From contig NZ_LACH01000001.1 of assembly GCF_000968015.1 (NCBI RefSeq), positions 186,001 through 250,000 of the forward strand: a stretch of 64,000 bases of DNA, given 5' to 3'. The position numbers and the translations under genes were made by a program. Positions 18,164-29,045 of this stretch are shown in pieces (positions within the stretch are counted from its first letter, which is position 1; each line of letters begins with the position of its first letter). The notes beneath the pieces are model-generated. The model did no database searches and had not been told where the DNA came from. It saw only the letters and a program-made list of their open reading frames with translations. This stretch comes from Pseudomonas fluorescens. Its GTDB lineage: Bacteria > Pseudomonadota > Gammaproteobacteria > Pseudomonadales > Pseudomonadaceae.

Positions 18164-18682
18164 ATGAAAAGCCTCGTCGACCATCTCAGTCAATACGCCG
18201 CCTACCACCGTGATCCGCGCAATATTGCCAGCCACTTTATCGGTATTCCGCTGATTGTGGTGGCCGTGGCGGTTTTGCTGTCGCGGCCGCAATGGGCCGG
18301 GGGCTGGGTTTCGCCGGCGGCGCTGGTCGCGCTGGCGTCGGCGTGGTTTTACCTGCGCCTGGAGTTGCGCCTCGGGGTGTTGATGACCGTGTTGCTCGGC
18401 CTGTGCATTTGGGCGGGTCAGGTTCTTGCGCAGCAAAGCACGCTGGTCTGGCTGGCGAGCGGCATCGGGATGTTTGTGGTGGGTTGGGCGATTCAGTTTG
18501 TCGGTCATCACTACGAAGGACGCAAACCGGCGTTTGTCGATGATGTGACAGGGTTGATTGTCGGGCCGTTGTTTGTGGTGGTTGAGTTGGCGTTTTTGCT
18601 GGGGTTGCGGCGGGATCTGAAAGAGCAGATCGAGGCGCGGGTTGGGGGTGTGCGAATCAATCCGAATCGCGTTGCGGCATAA
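18164..18682 (+). CDS. Mpo1-like (DUF962/YGL010w) membrane protein
   Basis: The 172-residue protein has four hydrophobic segments. His-containing motifs match the family: HLSQYAAYHRDPRNIASHF near the N-terminus and VGHHYEGRKPAFVDD in the second half. The yeast member Mpo1 is an Fe(II) dioxygenase in fatty acid alpha-oxidation. Whether the bacterial one does the same is inference. The ATG at 18164 follows AGGAGG. Confidence 0.82.
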   Translation: MKSLVDHLSQYAAYHRDPRNIASHFIGIPLIVVAVAVLLSRPQWAGGWVSPAALVALASAWFYLRLELRLGVLMTVLLGLCIWAGQVLAQQSTLVWLASGIGMFVVGWAIQFVGHHYEGRKPAFVDDVTGLIVGPLFVVVELAFLLGLRRDLKEQIEARVGGVRINPNRVAA

Positions 18683-18688
18683 GACGCC

Positions 18689-18761
18689 ATCGCGAGCAAG
18701 CTCGCTCCCACAGGGGATTTGTGAACGACGCAAATCACTGTGGGAGCGGGCTTGCTCGCGA
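18689..18761. repeat. REP pair
   Basis: Inverted GAGCAAGCTCGCTCCCACAG cores around a ~25-bp spacer lie between the Mpo1-like gene and the end of cysA. Confidence 0.85.
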
Positions 18762-18771
18762 AGCTTTTGCT

Positions 18772-19761
<990 letters not shown>

Positions 19762-19764
19762 GAC

Positions 19765-20637
19765 TTATTCCTCCGCGGCGCTGGCGCGCAGGCGGTTAAT
19801 ACGGTTTTCGCTCCACTGCTTGAGCAGCAGGATGAAGAGCGCCAGGATCAGCAACAGGCTCGCCACGGCGAACGCGGCCACGTGGTTGTATTCGTTGTAG
19901 AGGATCTCGACGTGCAGCGGCAGGGTGTTGGTCACCCCGCGAATGTGCCCGGAAACCACCGATACCGCACCGAACTCACCCATGGCCCGCGCCGTACACA
20001 GCACCACGCCGTAGATCAGGCCCCATTTGATGTTGGGAACGGTGACGTGCCAGAACATCTGCCAGCCATTGGCCCCGAGCAGGCGCGCGGCCTCTTCTTC
20101 CTGCGTGCCTTGCTCCTGCATCAGCGGGATCAGTTCGCGCGCCACGAACGGCACGGTGACGAAGATCGTCGCCAGCACGATGCCCGGCAAGGCGAAGACG
20201 ATCTGGATGTCATGGTCCTGCAACCACGGACCAAACAGACCCTGAGCACCGAACATCAGCACGTAGACCAGACCGGCGATTACCGGCGACACCGAAAACG
20301 GCAGGTCGATCAGCGTGACCAACATACTCTTGCCGCGGAACGAGTATTTGCTCACGCACCATGCAGCGCTGACACCGAACACCAGGTTCAGTGGCACCGA
20401 AATCAGCACGGCGATCAGCGTGAGTTTCAGGGCCGACAAGGCGTCGGGTTCGAAGATCGCGGTGAAGAACGCACCGAGGCCATTTTTCAGCCCCTGGGAC
20501 ACCACGATGAACAGTGGCAACAACAGGAACAACGCAAAAATCAGCCAGCCAAGGCTGATCAGGATTCGCCGCGAAGTGGCACTACCACGGCGGGCAGCGT
20601 TGGCCGAGGAAGCGGCGCTAATAGACGATTGGGACAT
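19765..20637 (-). CDS. cysW: Sulfate ABC transporter permease CysW
   Basis: The 290-residue permease has six hydrophobic segments. Its EAA loop reads [20 protein letters not shown] near residues 180-200, and [17 protein letters not shown] is typical of CysW. It forms the membrane channel with CysT. It lies between cysT (12-bp gap) and cysA (3-bp gap). Confidence 0.93.
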   Translation of the reverse strand: MSQSSISAASSANAARRGSATSRRILISLGWLIFALFLLLPLFIVVSQGLKNGLGAFFTAIFEPDALSALKLTLIAVLISVPLNLVFGVSAAWCVSKYSFRGKSMLVTLIDLPFSVSPVIAGLVYVLMFGAQGLFGPWLQDHDIQIVFALPGIVLATIFVTVPFVARELIPLMQEQGTQEEEAARLLGANGWQMFWHVTVPNIKWGLIYGVVLCTARAMGEFGAVSVVSGHIRGVTNTLPLHVEILYNEYNHVAAFAVASLLLILALFILLLKQWSENRINRLRASAAEE

Positions 20638-20649
20638 TTTTGCGCCTCC

Positions 20650-21468
20650 TTATGGGGTTTCGATACGCCGCTGCAGCAAGTTGATCAGCAGCAACAGGAC
20701 GAAGGAAACCACCAGCATCAGTACACCAATGGACGTGGCGCCGGTGTAATCGTACTGGTCGAGTTTGACCATGATCAGCAGCGGCAGGATCTCGGTTTTC
20801 ATCGGCATGTTGCCGGCGATGAAAATCACCGAACCGTACTCGCCGACCCCGCGGGCAAAGGCCAACGCGAAACCGGTCAGCCACGCTGGCAACAACGCGG
20901 GCACCAGAATATGGCGAAAAACCTGCAACGGTTTTGCACCCAGGCACGCCGCCGCTTCTTCCACTTCACGCGGGATATCAGCCAATACTGGCTGTACGGT
21001 ACGTACTACGAATGGAAGTGTCACAAAAGTGAGGGCAAGGGTGATGCCGAGGGGGGTGTACGCGATCTTGAAACCCAGATCCGCTGCAAACTGACCCACC
21101 AAACCGGTGGGGGTGTACAACGCAGTCAGCGCGATACCGGCCACCGCAGTGGGCAACGCGAAGGGCAAGTCGATCATCGCGTCGATGACTTTGCGTCCCG
21201 GGAAGGTATAACGCACCAGCACCCAGGCCAGCAGCGTGCCGATCATGCCGTTGATGATCGCGGCATAGAGCGCGGTGCCGAAGCTGAGCTTCAACGCCGC
21301 CAGCACCCGTGGCGCCGAGATAATCGCCCAGAACTGGTCCCAGGTGAGTTGAGCGGCATGCACGAACATCGCCGCCAGTGGAATGAGCACAATCAGGCTG
21401 AGGTACACCAAGGTGTAGCCCAGCGTCAGCCCGAAGCCGGGTATGACGGGGGAGATACGACGCGACAT
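20650..21468 (-). CDS. cysT: Sulfate ABC transporter permease CysT (CysU)
   Basis: The 272-residue permease has an EAA loop EEAAACLGAKPLQVFRHILV (about residues 170-190). The family segment ARGVGEYGSVIFIAGNMP is typical of CysT/CysU. It is the partner of CysW. A perfect hairpin in the 70-bp gap after sbp precedes it and may set lower expression of the membrane genes than of the binding protein. Confidence 0.93.
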   Translation of the reverse strand: MSRRISPVIPGFGLTLGYTLVYLSLIVLIPLAAMFVHAAQLTWDQFWAIISAPRVLAALKLSFGTALYAAIINGMIGTLLAWVLVRYTFPGRKVIDAMIDLPFALPTAVAGIALTALYTPTGLVGQFAADLGFKIAYTPLGITLALTFVTLPFVVRTVQPVLADIPREVEEAAACLGAKPLQVFRHILVPALLPAWLTGFALAFARGVGEYGSVIFIAGNMPMKTEILPLLIMVKLDQYDYTGATSIGVLMLVVSFVLLLLINLLQRRIETP

Positions 21469-21494
21469 AAAAGTCCTTGGTTGAGAACGCGCAA

Positions 21495-21518
21495 AGCCTC
21501 GAATCGGAATTCGAGGCT
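21495..21518 (-). promoter_or_regulatory. Intercistronic hairpin between sbp and cysT
   Basis: Arms AGCCTCGAAT and ATTCGAGGCT form a perfect 10-bp stem with a four-base loop. On the minus strand it is followed by only a weak T-run, so partial termination or 3'-end protection of the sbp message is more likely than full termination. Confidence 0.6.
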
Positions 21519-21538
21519 CGTTGATGGCTTATTTCAGG

Positions 21539-22552
21539 TTATTGCGCCTGATAAATCTGGTCGAACACACCACCGTCGTTGAAGAATTTCGGTTGAGCGG
21601 TTTTCCAACCGCCGAAGTCGTTGTCGATGGTCACCAGGTCCAGTGTCGGGAACTGTTTCGCGTACTTGGCGGCAACATCCTTGTCACGTGGACGATAGAA
21701 GTTTTTTGCCGCGATTTCCTGGCCGGCCGGGCTGTACAGGTGTTTGAGGTACGCTTCGGCGATCTCGGTGTTGCCCTTTTTCTCGGCGTTTTTGTCGACC
21801 ACGGCTACCGGAGGTTCGGCGAGGATCGACAGCGAAGGCACGACGATGTCGAACTTGTCAGCGCCGCCGTCTTCCTTCAGGGCCAGGAAAGCTTCGTTTT
21901 CCCAGGCCAGCAACACGTCGCCCTGACCGTTGTTAACGAAGGTAATGGTCGAACCGCGAGCACCGGTGTCCAGTACAGGAACGTGCTTGAACAGGGTTTG
22001 CACGTATTCCTTGGCTTTCGCTTCGTTACCGCCATTGGCTTTCAGGCCATAGGCCCACGCCGCGAGGAAGTTCCAACGCGCACCGCCGGAGGTTTTCGGG
22101 TTCGGGGTGATGACTTCCACGCCGTTCTTGGTCAGGTCGCCCCAGTCCTTGATGCCTTTAGGGTTGCCCTTGCGCACCAGGAACACGATGGTCGAGGTGT
22201 AAGGCGTGCTCGCTTCCGGCAGACGCGTCTGCCAATCCGCTGGCAGGGTCTTGCCGAGTTTGGCGATTTCGTCGATGTCACCGGCCAGGGCCAGGGTCAC
22301 CACGTCGGCACGCAAACCGTCGATCACTGCCCGACCCTGCTTGCCCGAACCACCGTGGGACTGCTGGATTTTCACACTGTCGCCAGCGTGGTCTTTCTGC
22401 CAGAACTTGACGAATTCAGCGTTGTAGTCCTGATACAGCTCGCGAGTCGGGTCGTACGACACGTTAAGCAGTTCGTAATCCTTGGCAACCGCGGAACCAG
22501 CAAAAAGGGCACTGGCCAGGGCGGCCAAAGCGAAATGACGAATCGACGACAT
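21539..22552 (-). CDS. sbp: Periplasmic sulfate-binding protein Sbp
   Basis: The 337-residue protein has a signal peptide ending GSAVA-KDY, then the family start [20 protein letters not shown]. Pocket segments [17 protein letters not shown] and [19 protein letters not shown] match Sbp. It binds sulfate with high affinity and delivers it to CysTWA. It lies between oscA and cysT on the same strand, with RBS AGGAG upstream. Confidence 0.95.
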   Translation of the reverse strand: MSSIRHFALAALASALFAGSAVAKDYELLNVSYDPTRELYQDYNAEFVKFWQKDHAGDSVKIQQSHGGSGKQGRAVIDGLRADVVTLALAGDIDEIAKLGKTLPADWQTRLPEASTPYTSTIVFLVRKGNPKGIKDWGDLTKNGVEVITPNPKTSGGARWNFLAAWAYGLKANGGNEAKAKEYVQTLFKHVPVLDTGARGSTITFVNNGQGDVLLAWENEAFLALKEDGGADKFDIVVPSLSILAEPPVAVVDKNAEKKGNTEIAEAYLKHLYSPAGQEIAAKNFYRPRDKDVAAKYAKQFPTLDLVTIDNDFGGWKTAQPKFFNDGGVFDQIYQAQ

Positions 22553-22616
22553 GGTGAAAGCTCCTGGAATTCTGTTTGTAATGGCTTTTTATGGTCTGGA
22601 ATCGGGGTTGCCTGTC

Positions 22617-22686
22617 AAAGATCGCAGCCTTCGGCAGCTCCTACACAAAGCCCCCCGTAGGAGCTGCCGCAGGCTGCGATCTTTTG
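22617..22686. repeat. Inverted repeat, GTAGGAGCTGCCGCAGGCT family
   Basis: Arms AAAGATCGCAGCCTTCGGCA and the complement enclose a ~10-bp spacer between oscA and sbp. It is the same family as 12491-12586 and 50992-51068. Confidence 0.8.
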
Positions 22687-22695
22687 ATCTTTGTT

Positions 22696-22878
22696 TCAGC
22701 TCGGTTTGTTGCCTGGGTTCTGCAACCGGAATTTCTCTTTGCGTTCGATCTGGACCACCTGGGCGTTGTGCACGGTGATTTCCACTGCGCCAAAACGCAG
22801 ATCGCGCAAGGCGCTCTGGATCTCACGCAAAATGGTTGCTTCGTCCTGGCCGTCAACGCTACGTAGGGATGCGCTCAT
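22696..22878 (-). CDS. oscA: OscA, small sulfur-starvation protein (DUF2292/YezD family)
   Basis: The 60-residue protein contains the DUF2292 core ILREIQSALRDLRFGAVEIT and VHNAQVVQIERKEKFRL. Size and position directly upstream of sbp match oscA of Pseudomonas, reported to be needed for use of organosulfur compounds and for chromate resistance under sulfur starvation. The molecular role is not known. RBS GAAGGAG lies eight bases before the ATG. An AT-rich palindrome upstream is a likely operator. Confidence 0.85.
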   Translation of the reverse strand: MSASLRSVDGQDEATILREIQSALRDLRFGAVEITVHNAQVVQIERKEKFRLQNPGNKPS

Positions 22879-22959
22879 GGTGCTGCTCCTTCAACTAGAG
22901 GTTGCCTGGCAGTGGGGAGACTGCTTGCGGCGTGAGACCAATAGTAGATAAGCGCTGAT

Positions 22960-22984
22960 ATTCTTAAAAAGACTATTTAAGAAT
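22960..22984 (-). promoter_or_regulatory. AT-rich palindrome upstream of oscA-sbp-cysTWA
   Basis: Arms ATTCTTAAA and TTTAAGAAT (9 bp, 7-bp spacer) lie in a very AT-rich stretch 80-105 bp before oscA. The location and the sulfur-uptake genes suggest a CysB-type operator or the promoter itself; this is inference. Confidence 0.5.
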
Positions 22985-23067
22985 TTTAATATAACCAAAA
23001 GCTGATAAAGGACTGGAGGCAGGGACGCAGAGCGTCCTGGGCGGCATTCCCATGCAGAGCGTAACGA

Positions 23068-25005
23068 TCAGTGCTGAAGAATTAAGGGAGCACGCTTCCA
23101 ATCCACCTGCCCGGCCGGCACCGGACGTCCAAACCAGTACCCCTGCCCCAGATCGCAGCCATGTTCGAGCAGGAAACCCGCCTGCTCGACCTGCTCGATC
23201 CCCTCGGCATGAACTTGCATCCCCATGCTCTGGGCCAGCGCGATGATCACCCGCACAATCGCCGCGTCATCCTCATCCCACGGCAACCCGGCAACGAAGC
23301 CCTGATCGATCTTGAGTTTCTGTACCGGCATTCGCTTGAGGCGCAGTAACGACGAATAGCCTGTACCGAAGTCATCGATGGCCAGCCGCACACCTAATTC
23401 ACGCAACCTGTGCATCTGTTCCAGCGCGACTTCCGGGTCATCCATCACAGCGCTCTCGGTGACTTCCAGCTCCAGACAGGCAGGATCCAGCCCGGTTTCG
23501 TGCAGCACCTTCGCCACCTGCCCAAACAGCTCACGGCGGGCGAACAAACGAGAAGAAACATTCACCGCGACAAACGACAACACCACCCCGGCCTGCTGCC
23601 ACTGGCACATCTGCTCACACGCCTGGCGCATCACCCAGGCATCAATTTCGGCGATCAGTCCGGTGCGCTCGGCAATGGGAATGAATTCTGCCGGCGACAC
23701 CAACCCTCGCTGCGGATGCTCCCAGCGCACCAATGCCTCGACGCCGATCAGGCGGCTGGTCTTGAGGTCGTGAACCGGCTGGTAATAAACCCGTAACTCC
23801 TGCTGCTCCAGCGCACGGCGCAATTCGAATGCAGTCTCGACCCGTTGCTGGGCATGGGCGGTCAGTTCTTCGGTATAGAGGGCATAGCCGTTGCGGCCGG
23901 CACCCTTGGCCTTGAACAGCGCCGAGTCGGAGTTGCGCAACAGCTGCTCGGCACTCAAGGCGTCGCCGGGGAACAGGCTGATGCCGACGCTGATATTGAC
24001 GAACAACTGATGCCCGTCGATCTGGAACGGCTCTTTGAGGCCATCGATGATCCGCTGAGCCAGCGCCGCCGCGTGCACCATTTGCGGACAGCTTTCAGCC
24101 AGCACGGCGAACTCGTCACCGCCAAGGCGCGCCAGCGTGATTCCCGGACCGACCATCGCTTTCAAACGCTCGGCCACGCCCTTGAGCAACTGGTCCCCAA
24201 CACTATGCCCGAGGCTGTCGTTGATCATCTTGAAGTGATCAAGATCGAGCATCAGCAACGCGCAGCCGCGCTTGTGGATCTGCGCCGACGCCAGGGCCTG
24301 CTCGGTGCGGTCGGAGAACAGCAAGCGGTTGGGCAGATCGGTCAGCGGATCGTAGTGAGCCAGATGCGTCAGCTCATGTTCGGAGTTCTTGATTGCGCTG
24401 ATGTCGGAAAACACGGCCACGTAATGGCTGCGCCGCCCCCTCTCGTCGTCAATGATGCGGATGGTTTGCCATTGCGGATAGATCTCGCCACTTTTGCGGC
24501 GGTTCCAGATTTCCCCGCTCCACTCGCCGGTGCTGTTGAGTGCCGCAAACATCGCCTGGTAGAAAGCCTGCGGATGATGACCGGACTTGAACAGACTGGG
24601 ACGCTGGCCGAGCACCTCCTCGCTCTGATAACCGGTGATTGCCATGAAGGCCCGGTTTACATGGACGATCAACCCGTTGTTGTCGGTGACCAGCACCCCT
24701 TCACGCGTGCAATCGAACACCGCGGCCGCCTGACGCAGACGCTCGTGGTCTTCATTGCGCTCACGCAATTTTGCGCCGATCCCCAGGCAACGAAACAATC
24801 GCGCCCGCGCGAGAAAAATCAAACCGGCACTGAATACCACCCAGGCATAACCGTTGATCAGTTGCCATCGCATTAGCTCAGCAGAGCTATCGAAGAAACT
24901 GTTCAATAAATGACCGCTGAACAGCAGCCAACCTACAGAAACCAGAAGATAAAGCAGTGCTGCACGCAAAGCATCGCGATAGGTGGCAGACATTCGGCAG
25001 TCCAT
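23068..25005 (-). CDS. Membrane PAS-GGDEF-EAL c-di-GMP protein
   Basis: The 645-residue protein has two N-terminal TM segments (about residues 12-32 and 45-67). A PAS domain (about 92-215; GVLVTDNNGLIVHVNRAFMA), GGDEF domain (about 225-385) and EAL domain (about 395-640) follow. The GGDEF motif LGGDEF is intact and lacks the RxxD inhibitory site. EAL residues EALVRWEHP, DDFGTGYSS and EGIE are intact, so phosphodiesterase activity is expected and cyclase activity possible. It sits between oscA and desA, the position of PA0285 in P. aeruginosa as I recall. RBS AAGGG precedes the ATG at 25005. Confidence 0.9.
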   Translation of the reverse strand: MDCRMSATYRDALRAALLYLLVSVGWLLFSGHLLNSFFDSSAELMRWQLINGYAWVVFSAGLIFLARARLFRCLGIGAKLRERNEDHERLRQAAAVFDCTREGVLVTDNNGLIVHVNRAFMAITGYQSEEVLGQRPSLFKSGHHPQAFYQAMFAALNSTGEWSGEIWNRRKSGEIYPQWQTIRIIDDERGRRSHYVAVFSDISAIKNSEHELTHLAHYDPLTDLPNRLLFSDRTEQALASAQIHKRGCALLMLDLDHFKMINDSLGHSVGDQLLKGVAERLKAMVGPGITLARLGGDEFAVLAESCPQMVHAAALAQRIIDGLKEPFQIDGHQLFVNISVGISLFPGDALSAEQLLRNSDSALFKAKGAGRNGYALYTEELTAHAQQRVETAFELRRALEQQELRVYYQPVHDLKTSRLIGVEALVRWEHPQRGLVSPAEFIPIAERTGLIAEIDAWVMRQACEQMCQWQQAGVVLSFVAVNVSSRLFARRELFGQVAKVLHETGLDPACLELEVTESAVMDDPEVALEQMHRLRELGVRLAIDDFGTGYSSLLRLKRMPVQKLKIDQGFVAGLPWDEDDAAIVRVIIALAQSMGMQVHAEGIEQVEQAGFLLEHGCDLGQGYWFGRPVPAGQVDWKRAPLILQH

Positions 25006-25140
25006 GTCCCTTCAAAATGGATGGAATTGTAGTTTAAAGAAACATCCAGCCACTCTTATCTGAAAGGGCGACTGGTTTTATCTGTGGGCTAAGTGATAAT
25101 GCAACGGCTGTTTTTTTCTTTATCGAGGGCCCTATAGCCT

Positions 25141-26328
25141 ATGTGGTACGAAGGTTTTCTCGGCTTGTCGCCCTGGTCACTGGTGGCAGTCACCCTGCTG
25201 ATGACCCACGTGACGATCATCGGCGTCACGGTCTATCTGCATCGTTATTCAGCCCATCGCTCACTTGAGCTGAATGCTGGCCTGAAACATTTCTTCCGCT
25301 TCTGGCTGTGGCTGACCACGGCACAGAACACCCGCGAGTGGACCGCTATCCACCGCAAGCACCACGCCAAATGCGAAACCGTCGATGACCCGCACAGCCC
25401 GGTCATCAAGGGCCTGTCTACCGTTCTGCGCAAAGGCGCCGAACTGTACCGTGCCGAGGCGGAAAACCCCGAGACCCTGCGCATCTACGGCAAGAACTGC
25501 CCCGAAGACTGGATCGAACGCAACCTGTACAGCCGTTTTCCGCTGCTGGGCGTGGCTATCATGGGCGTCATCGACCTGCTGCTGTTCGGCACCATCGGCA
25601 TCACCATCTGGGCTATCCAGATGATGTGGATCCCGGTCTGGGCCGCCGGCGTGGTCAATGGCCTGGGCCATGCCATCGGCTACCGCAACTTCGAATGCCG
25701 CGATGCGGCGACCAACCTGGTGCCGTGGGGCATCCTGATCGGCGGCGAAGAACTGCATAACAACCATCACACCTACCCTAATTCGGCAAAACTGTCGGTG
25801 AAGAAGTGGGAATTCGATCTCGGCTGGGCCTGGATCCAGGTCTTCAGCTTCCTGCGCCTGGCCAAGGTTCAGCGGGTCGCGCCCATCGCCCATCGGGTCG
25901 AAGGCAAAGGCAACCTGGACATGGACACCGCCATGGCGATCCTCAACAACCGCTTCCAGATCATGGCCCAGTACCGCAAACTGGTGATCGCACCGCTGGT
26001 CAAACAAGAGCTGGAAAAGGTCGATCACTCGGTCCGTCACCAGTTCCACCGCGCCAAGCGCCTGCTCTCGCGGGAAACCAGCCTGCTGGATGACAAACAC
26101 CACATTCGCATCCAGACCATGCTCGAGCACAGTCAGGCGCTGAAGGTAATTTACGAGAAACGCCTGGCCTTGCAGCAGATCTGGGTCAAGACAAGCTCAA
26201 ATGGTCACGACATGCTGGCCGCCATCAAGGATTGGGTACACGAAGCCGAAGCCAGCGGGATTCAATCCCTGCGCGACTTCGCCGATCAGTTGAAAACCTA
26301 CTCCCTGCGCCCCACCGCCACAGTCTGA
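25141..26328 (+). CDS. desA: Delta-9 acyl desaturase DesA
   Basis: The 395-residue membrane enzyme has three His boxes: HRYSAHRS (about residues 38-45), HRKHHAK (about 70-76) and HNNHHTYP (about 200-207). Hydrophobic segments at 10-30 and 135-180 flank them. The boxes hold a di-iron site that desaturates phospholipid acyl chains at delta-9. Position and sequence agree with P. aeruginosa DesA (PA0286). A charged C-terminal tail of ~130 residues follows the catalytic part. The ATG has a distant GAGGG about 12 bases upstream. Confidence 0.9.
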   Translation: MWYEGFLGLSPWSLVAVTLLMTHVTIIGVTVYLHRYSAHRSLELNAGLKHFFRFWLWLTTAQNTREWTAIHRKHHAKCETVDDPHSPVIKGLSTVLRKGAELYRAEAENPETLRIYGKNCPEDWIERNLYSRFPLLGVAIMGVIDLLLFGTIGITIWAIQMMWIPVWAAGVVNGLGHAIGYRNFECRDAATNLVPWGILIGGEELHNNHHTYPNSAKLSVKKWEFDLGWAWIQVFSFLRLAKVQRVAPIAHRVEGKGNLDMDTAMAILNNRFQIMAQYRKLVIAPLVKQELEKVDHSVRHQFHRAKRLLSRETSLLDDKHHIRIQTMLEHSQALKVIYEKRLALQQIWVKTSSNGHDMLAAIKDWVHEAEASGIQSLRDFADQLKTYSLRPTATV

Positions 26329-26329
26329 C

Positions 26330-26449
26330 TGTGGCGAGGGAGCTAGCTCCCGCTCGACTGCGCAGCAGTCGCAAAACCTGACGACGCGTTCTTTCACTGA
26401 AAAACGCGTCGCCAGTACCGCCCGGCGGGAGCAAGCTCCCTCACCACAT
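26330..26449. repeat. Intergenic inverted repeat, TGTGGCGAGGGAGC family
   Basis: Outer arms CTGTGGCGAGGGAGCTAGCT and AGCAAGCTCCCTCACCACA-like sequence, with inner ACGCGTT/AACGCGT arms, form a long hairpin starting one base after the desA stop. It may also end desA transcription. Confidence 0.7.
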
Positions 26450-26560
26450 AAGGCGGGAACTAAGCTCCAAATCCCCTATCTCAAAAGACACTTCGCCATC
26501 AAGGCGGGCTCTGGTATTGCCGCTTTCGAACCTCGAGCGGCACACGCCCTTTGAGATTTT

Positions 26561-27556
26561 GTGTCGATGCTCAATAAAAGCCTACAAGACTCATCCCTCC
26601 CGCAGTGGCCCGAAGCCGCGCAAACCCTGCTGGCCCTGATGCATGCACAAGGCGAAGTGGCGCGCCTGAGCGAACGTGAACAACTGTTCAGCGCTCTGCT
26701 GGTGAGCGTCAACGCGGTGCTTTGGGCCTTTGACTGGGAATCCCGTCGGGTGCTCTATGTCAGCCCCGCGTATGAACGGATTTTCGGCCGCTCCGCTGGC
26801 TTGTTGCTGTCCGACTACAACCAATGGCGCGACAGCATTTACCCCGACGATCTGGACTATGCCGAACGCAGCCTGGCCGAAGTACTGGTCAAAGGCGACG
26901 ACGAAGACCGCGAGTACCGAATCATTGCCGCCGACGGCCAGGTCCGCTGGCTCAGTGACAAGTGCTTCATCAACCGTCAGGCCGAGCCGGGGCAACCAGT
27001 GATCATCGTCGGCATTGCCGAAGACATTACTGACAAGAAGCAGATGGAAACCGAGCTGCAACGCCTGGCCACCACCGACGTGCTGACCCAGAGCAGCAAC
27101 CGCCGACACTTCTTCGACTGCGCCCACCGTGAATTCGAACAGGCACGGCACCAAGGCACGCCGCTGGCCTTCCTGCTGCTGGACATCGATGACTTCAAAG
27201 TAATCAACGATACCTACGGCCACCAGGAAGGCGACAACGTGCTGCAACGAATCGCTGAGAGCGGTCGTGCGGTGTTGCGTCGCGGTGATGTGTTCGGGCG
27301 AGTTGGCGGTGAGGAATTCGCAGCAGTGTTTCCCGGCTGTGCGCCAGACATGGCCATGAAAGTAGCCGAGCGCCTGCAACGGGAGATTCAGCGCTTAAGT
27401 TTCAGTCATGGCGACCAGACGTTCGGCATCACCGTCAGTCAGGGCCTGACCAGCCTCACCGACGAGGACGAAAGCGTCGACAGCCTGTTTGCCCGCGCGG
27501 ATGCGGCGATGTACAAAGCCAAACACCAGGGCAAGAACCGCATCATTTCCGGCTAA
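26561..27556 (+). CDS. PAS-GGDEF diguanylate cyclase
   Basis: The 331-residue soluble protein has a PAS_3-type domain (about residues 45-165; WAFDWESRRVLYVSPAYERIF) and a GGDEF domain (about 170-330). The active motif is GGEEF, with RRGD exactly five residues before it, so both catalysis and product inhibition at the I-site are expected. The upstream start is GTG 26561; ATG 26567 is two codons in, and neither has a strong RBS. It makes c-di-GMP, probably in response to a signal sensed by PAS. Confidence 0.87.
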   Translation: MSMLNKSLQDSSLPQWPEAAQTLLALMHAQGEVARLSEREQLFSALLVSVNAVLWAFDWESRRVLYVSPAYERIFGRSAGLLLSDYNQWRDSIYPDDLDYAERSLAEVLVKGDDEDREYRIIAADGQVRWLSDKCFINRQAEPGQPVIIVGIAEDITDKKQMETELQRLATTDVLTQSSNRRHFFDCAHREFEQARHQGTPLAFLLLDIDDFKVINDTYGHQEGDNVLQRIAESGRAVLRRGDVFGRVGGEEFAAVFPGCAPDMAMKVAERLQREIQRLSFSHGDQTFGITVSQGLTSLTDEDESVDSLFARADAAMYKAKHQGKNRIISG

Positions 27557-27576
27557 TGGGCCCGACACATAACCAA

Positions 27577-27666
27577 TGTGGGAGCGAGCTTGCTCGCGAT
27601 AGCGGACTGTCAGCCAACATCAATGTTGAATGTCAGTACGTCATCGCGAGCAAGCTCGCTCCCACA
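27577..27666. repeat. REP pair
   Basis: Inverted TGTGGGAGCGAGCTTGCTCG cores around a ~45-bp spacer lie between convergent genes for the cyclase and the HDOD regulator. Confidence 0.85.
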
Positions 27667-27681
27667 GGTTTTGAGTGATGC

Positions 27682-28896
27682 CTATTTCTTGCGCAAGCGC
27701 ATCAGCTCTGGCAATCCGATTTTGAGCAACCGCGCAGTCCGGCTCTTCGCCAGGTCCTCAATGCCCTCATGCTCGGTCAGTCGCGCCAGTTGCGCAGCCA
27801 TGTTCATCACCAGCGCTTCGCGGGAGTAAACCCCGCCACCGAGCTGGTAGACCGCCGCAATCAGCTCTCGTAGCTCCAGCGGCAGGCGCCAGCGAGTGCG
27901 AAGCGCCGAACCATAAGCCGCGCCGAATTCGGCCAGCGCCTCGCCAACCTCCTCCCATTCATCCAGCTCACCGCCGGCCTGCTTCCATTCCTGCAAACAC
28001 CGCAACAGCGCAAGGTCGCCGAGGCGATGCAGCATACCGGCGCAATAACAGCGCTCCTGATCCAGATCCAGCAAGCGCGCCAAGGTCCGGCCATACTCGG
28101 CGGTGCGCAGCGACAGCTCCCAATAGCGCTCGGCATAGTCGGCCAAACACGGATCGCTGAGGCGGGCACTGCGTTTGAGGGCCAGCCCCAGAATCAGGTT
28201 CATGCTTTGCCCGGTGCCGAGGCGGTGCAGCGCCTGGGACAGGGTCTGCACCGTAGCACCCAGATGATGGGCGGCACTGTTGGCGGCGGCGATCAGCACG
28301 GCGGTGACCTGCGGATCGGTGCGGATCTCGTCCTCCAGCACCGTCAAGTCGAGGCCGTTGGGATTGAGGCTGCGTTTGACCGCCAACTGCACGTCAGTCA
28401 TCAGCGGCGCACCGTCCGCAGACTCACGACGACGCTCCAGGTACGCCGACAAGGTGATACCCGGCGCCAATGACGGCGTCTCGCAAGACAGCTCTTCACC
28501 GGCGTTCAGCAGCAAGTCCTGCAGGCGGTGGGTCAGGCTTTCCATGTTCAGGGGTTTGGTCAGGTAAGCCGCAGGCGCCAGGGGCAAGACTTCGCGCACA
28601 CTGGCGCTGTCGTTGCGGCTGCTCATCAGAATGAACGGCAGGGGTGGATTGCGCTTGCGTTGGCGAACATTGCGCAAGACATTCAAACCATCGACGCCGG
28701 GCAGCTCCCAGTCGACGATCACCAGGTCGTAAGGATTTTCCGCCAACAGATGCAGCGCTTCCTGACCATCGGCACACAGATCCAGCCGCGCGTCGCAGCG
28801 TACATTCAACAAAACCTGCTGGAGCAGGTCGCGGGACCAGGGGTCGGCCTCGGCAATCAGCACTCGCGGTGCAGCGGGTAACACCACAGCAGTCAT
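27682..28896 (-). CDS. Response regulator with HDOD output domain
   Basis: The 404-residue protein starts with a receiver domain (about residues 10-130; EADPWSRDLL, phospho-acceptor Asp in VIVDWELPGVDG, Lys in LTKPL). An HDOD domain follows (about 150-360; VLIAAANSAAHHLGATVQTL and ALHRLGTGQSMNLILGLAL). HDOD proteins take part in signalling, often near c-di-GMP genes, with no catalytic metal site. Here it is convergent with a diguanylate cyclase gene. The cognate kinase is not in the window. Confidence 0.87.
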   Translation of the reverse strand: MTAVVLPAAPRVLIAEADPWSRDLLQQVLLNVRCDARLDLCADGQEALHLLAENPYDLVIVDWELPGVDGLNVLRNVRQRKRNPPLPFILMSSRNDSASVREVLPLAPAAYLTKPLNMESLTHRLQDLLLNAGEELSCETPSLAPGITLSAYLERRRESADGAPLMTDVQLAVKRSLNPNGLDLTVLEDEIRTDPQVTAVLIAAANSAAHHLGATVQTLSQALHRLGTGQSMNLILGLALKRSARLSDPCLADYAERYWELSLRTAEYGRTLARLLDLDQERCYCAGMLHRLGDLALLRCLQEWKQAGGELDEWEEVGEALAEFGAAYGSALRTRWRLPLELRELIAAVYQLGGGVYSREALVMNMAAQLARLTEHEGIEDLAKSRTARLLKIGLPELMRLRKK

Positions 28897-28982
28897 TTAC
28901 ACACTCCAAAGTAGTGCTTGCACCTTAGTCAATGCCGGCCATTCGATACAGCGCATTTGCCATCTATGTGTTCCGGGGGCAC

Positions 28983-29010
28983 AAAAAAACCCGCCGAAGC
29001 GGGTTTTTTT
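28983..29010. terminator. Bidirectional terminator (mainly gabT)
   Basis: CCCGC/GCGGG arms with loop CGAA, flanked by seven A and seven T, give a symmetric terminator 35 bp after the gabT stop. Confidence 0.9.
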
Positions 29011-29045
29011 GTCGATCAGTTCACAAATCGATCAAACCTTGGAGA

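Noticed and set aside
18080..18733. Upstream extension of the Crp/Fnr regulator frame
   Set aside because: It runs antisense through the Mpo1-like gene and the start at 18079 has a good RBS and normal family length.
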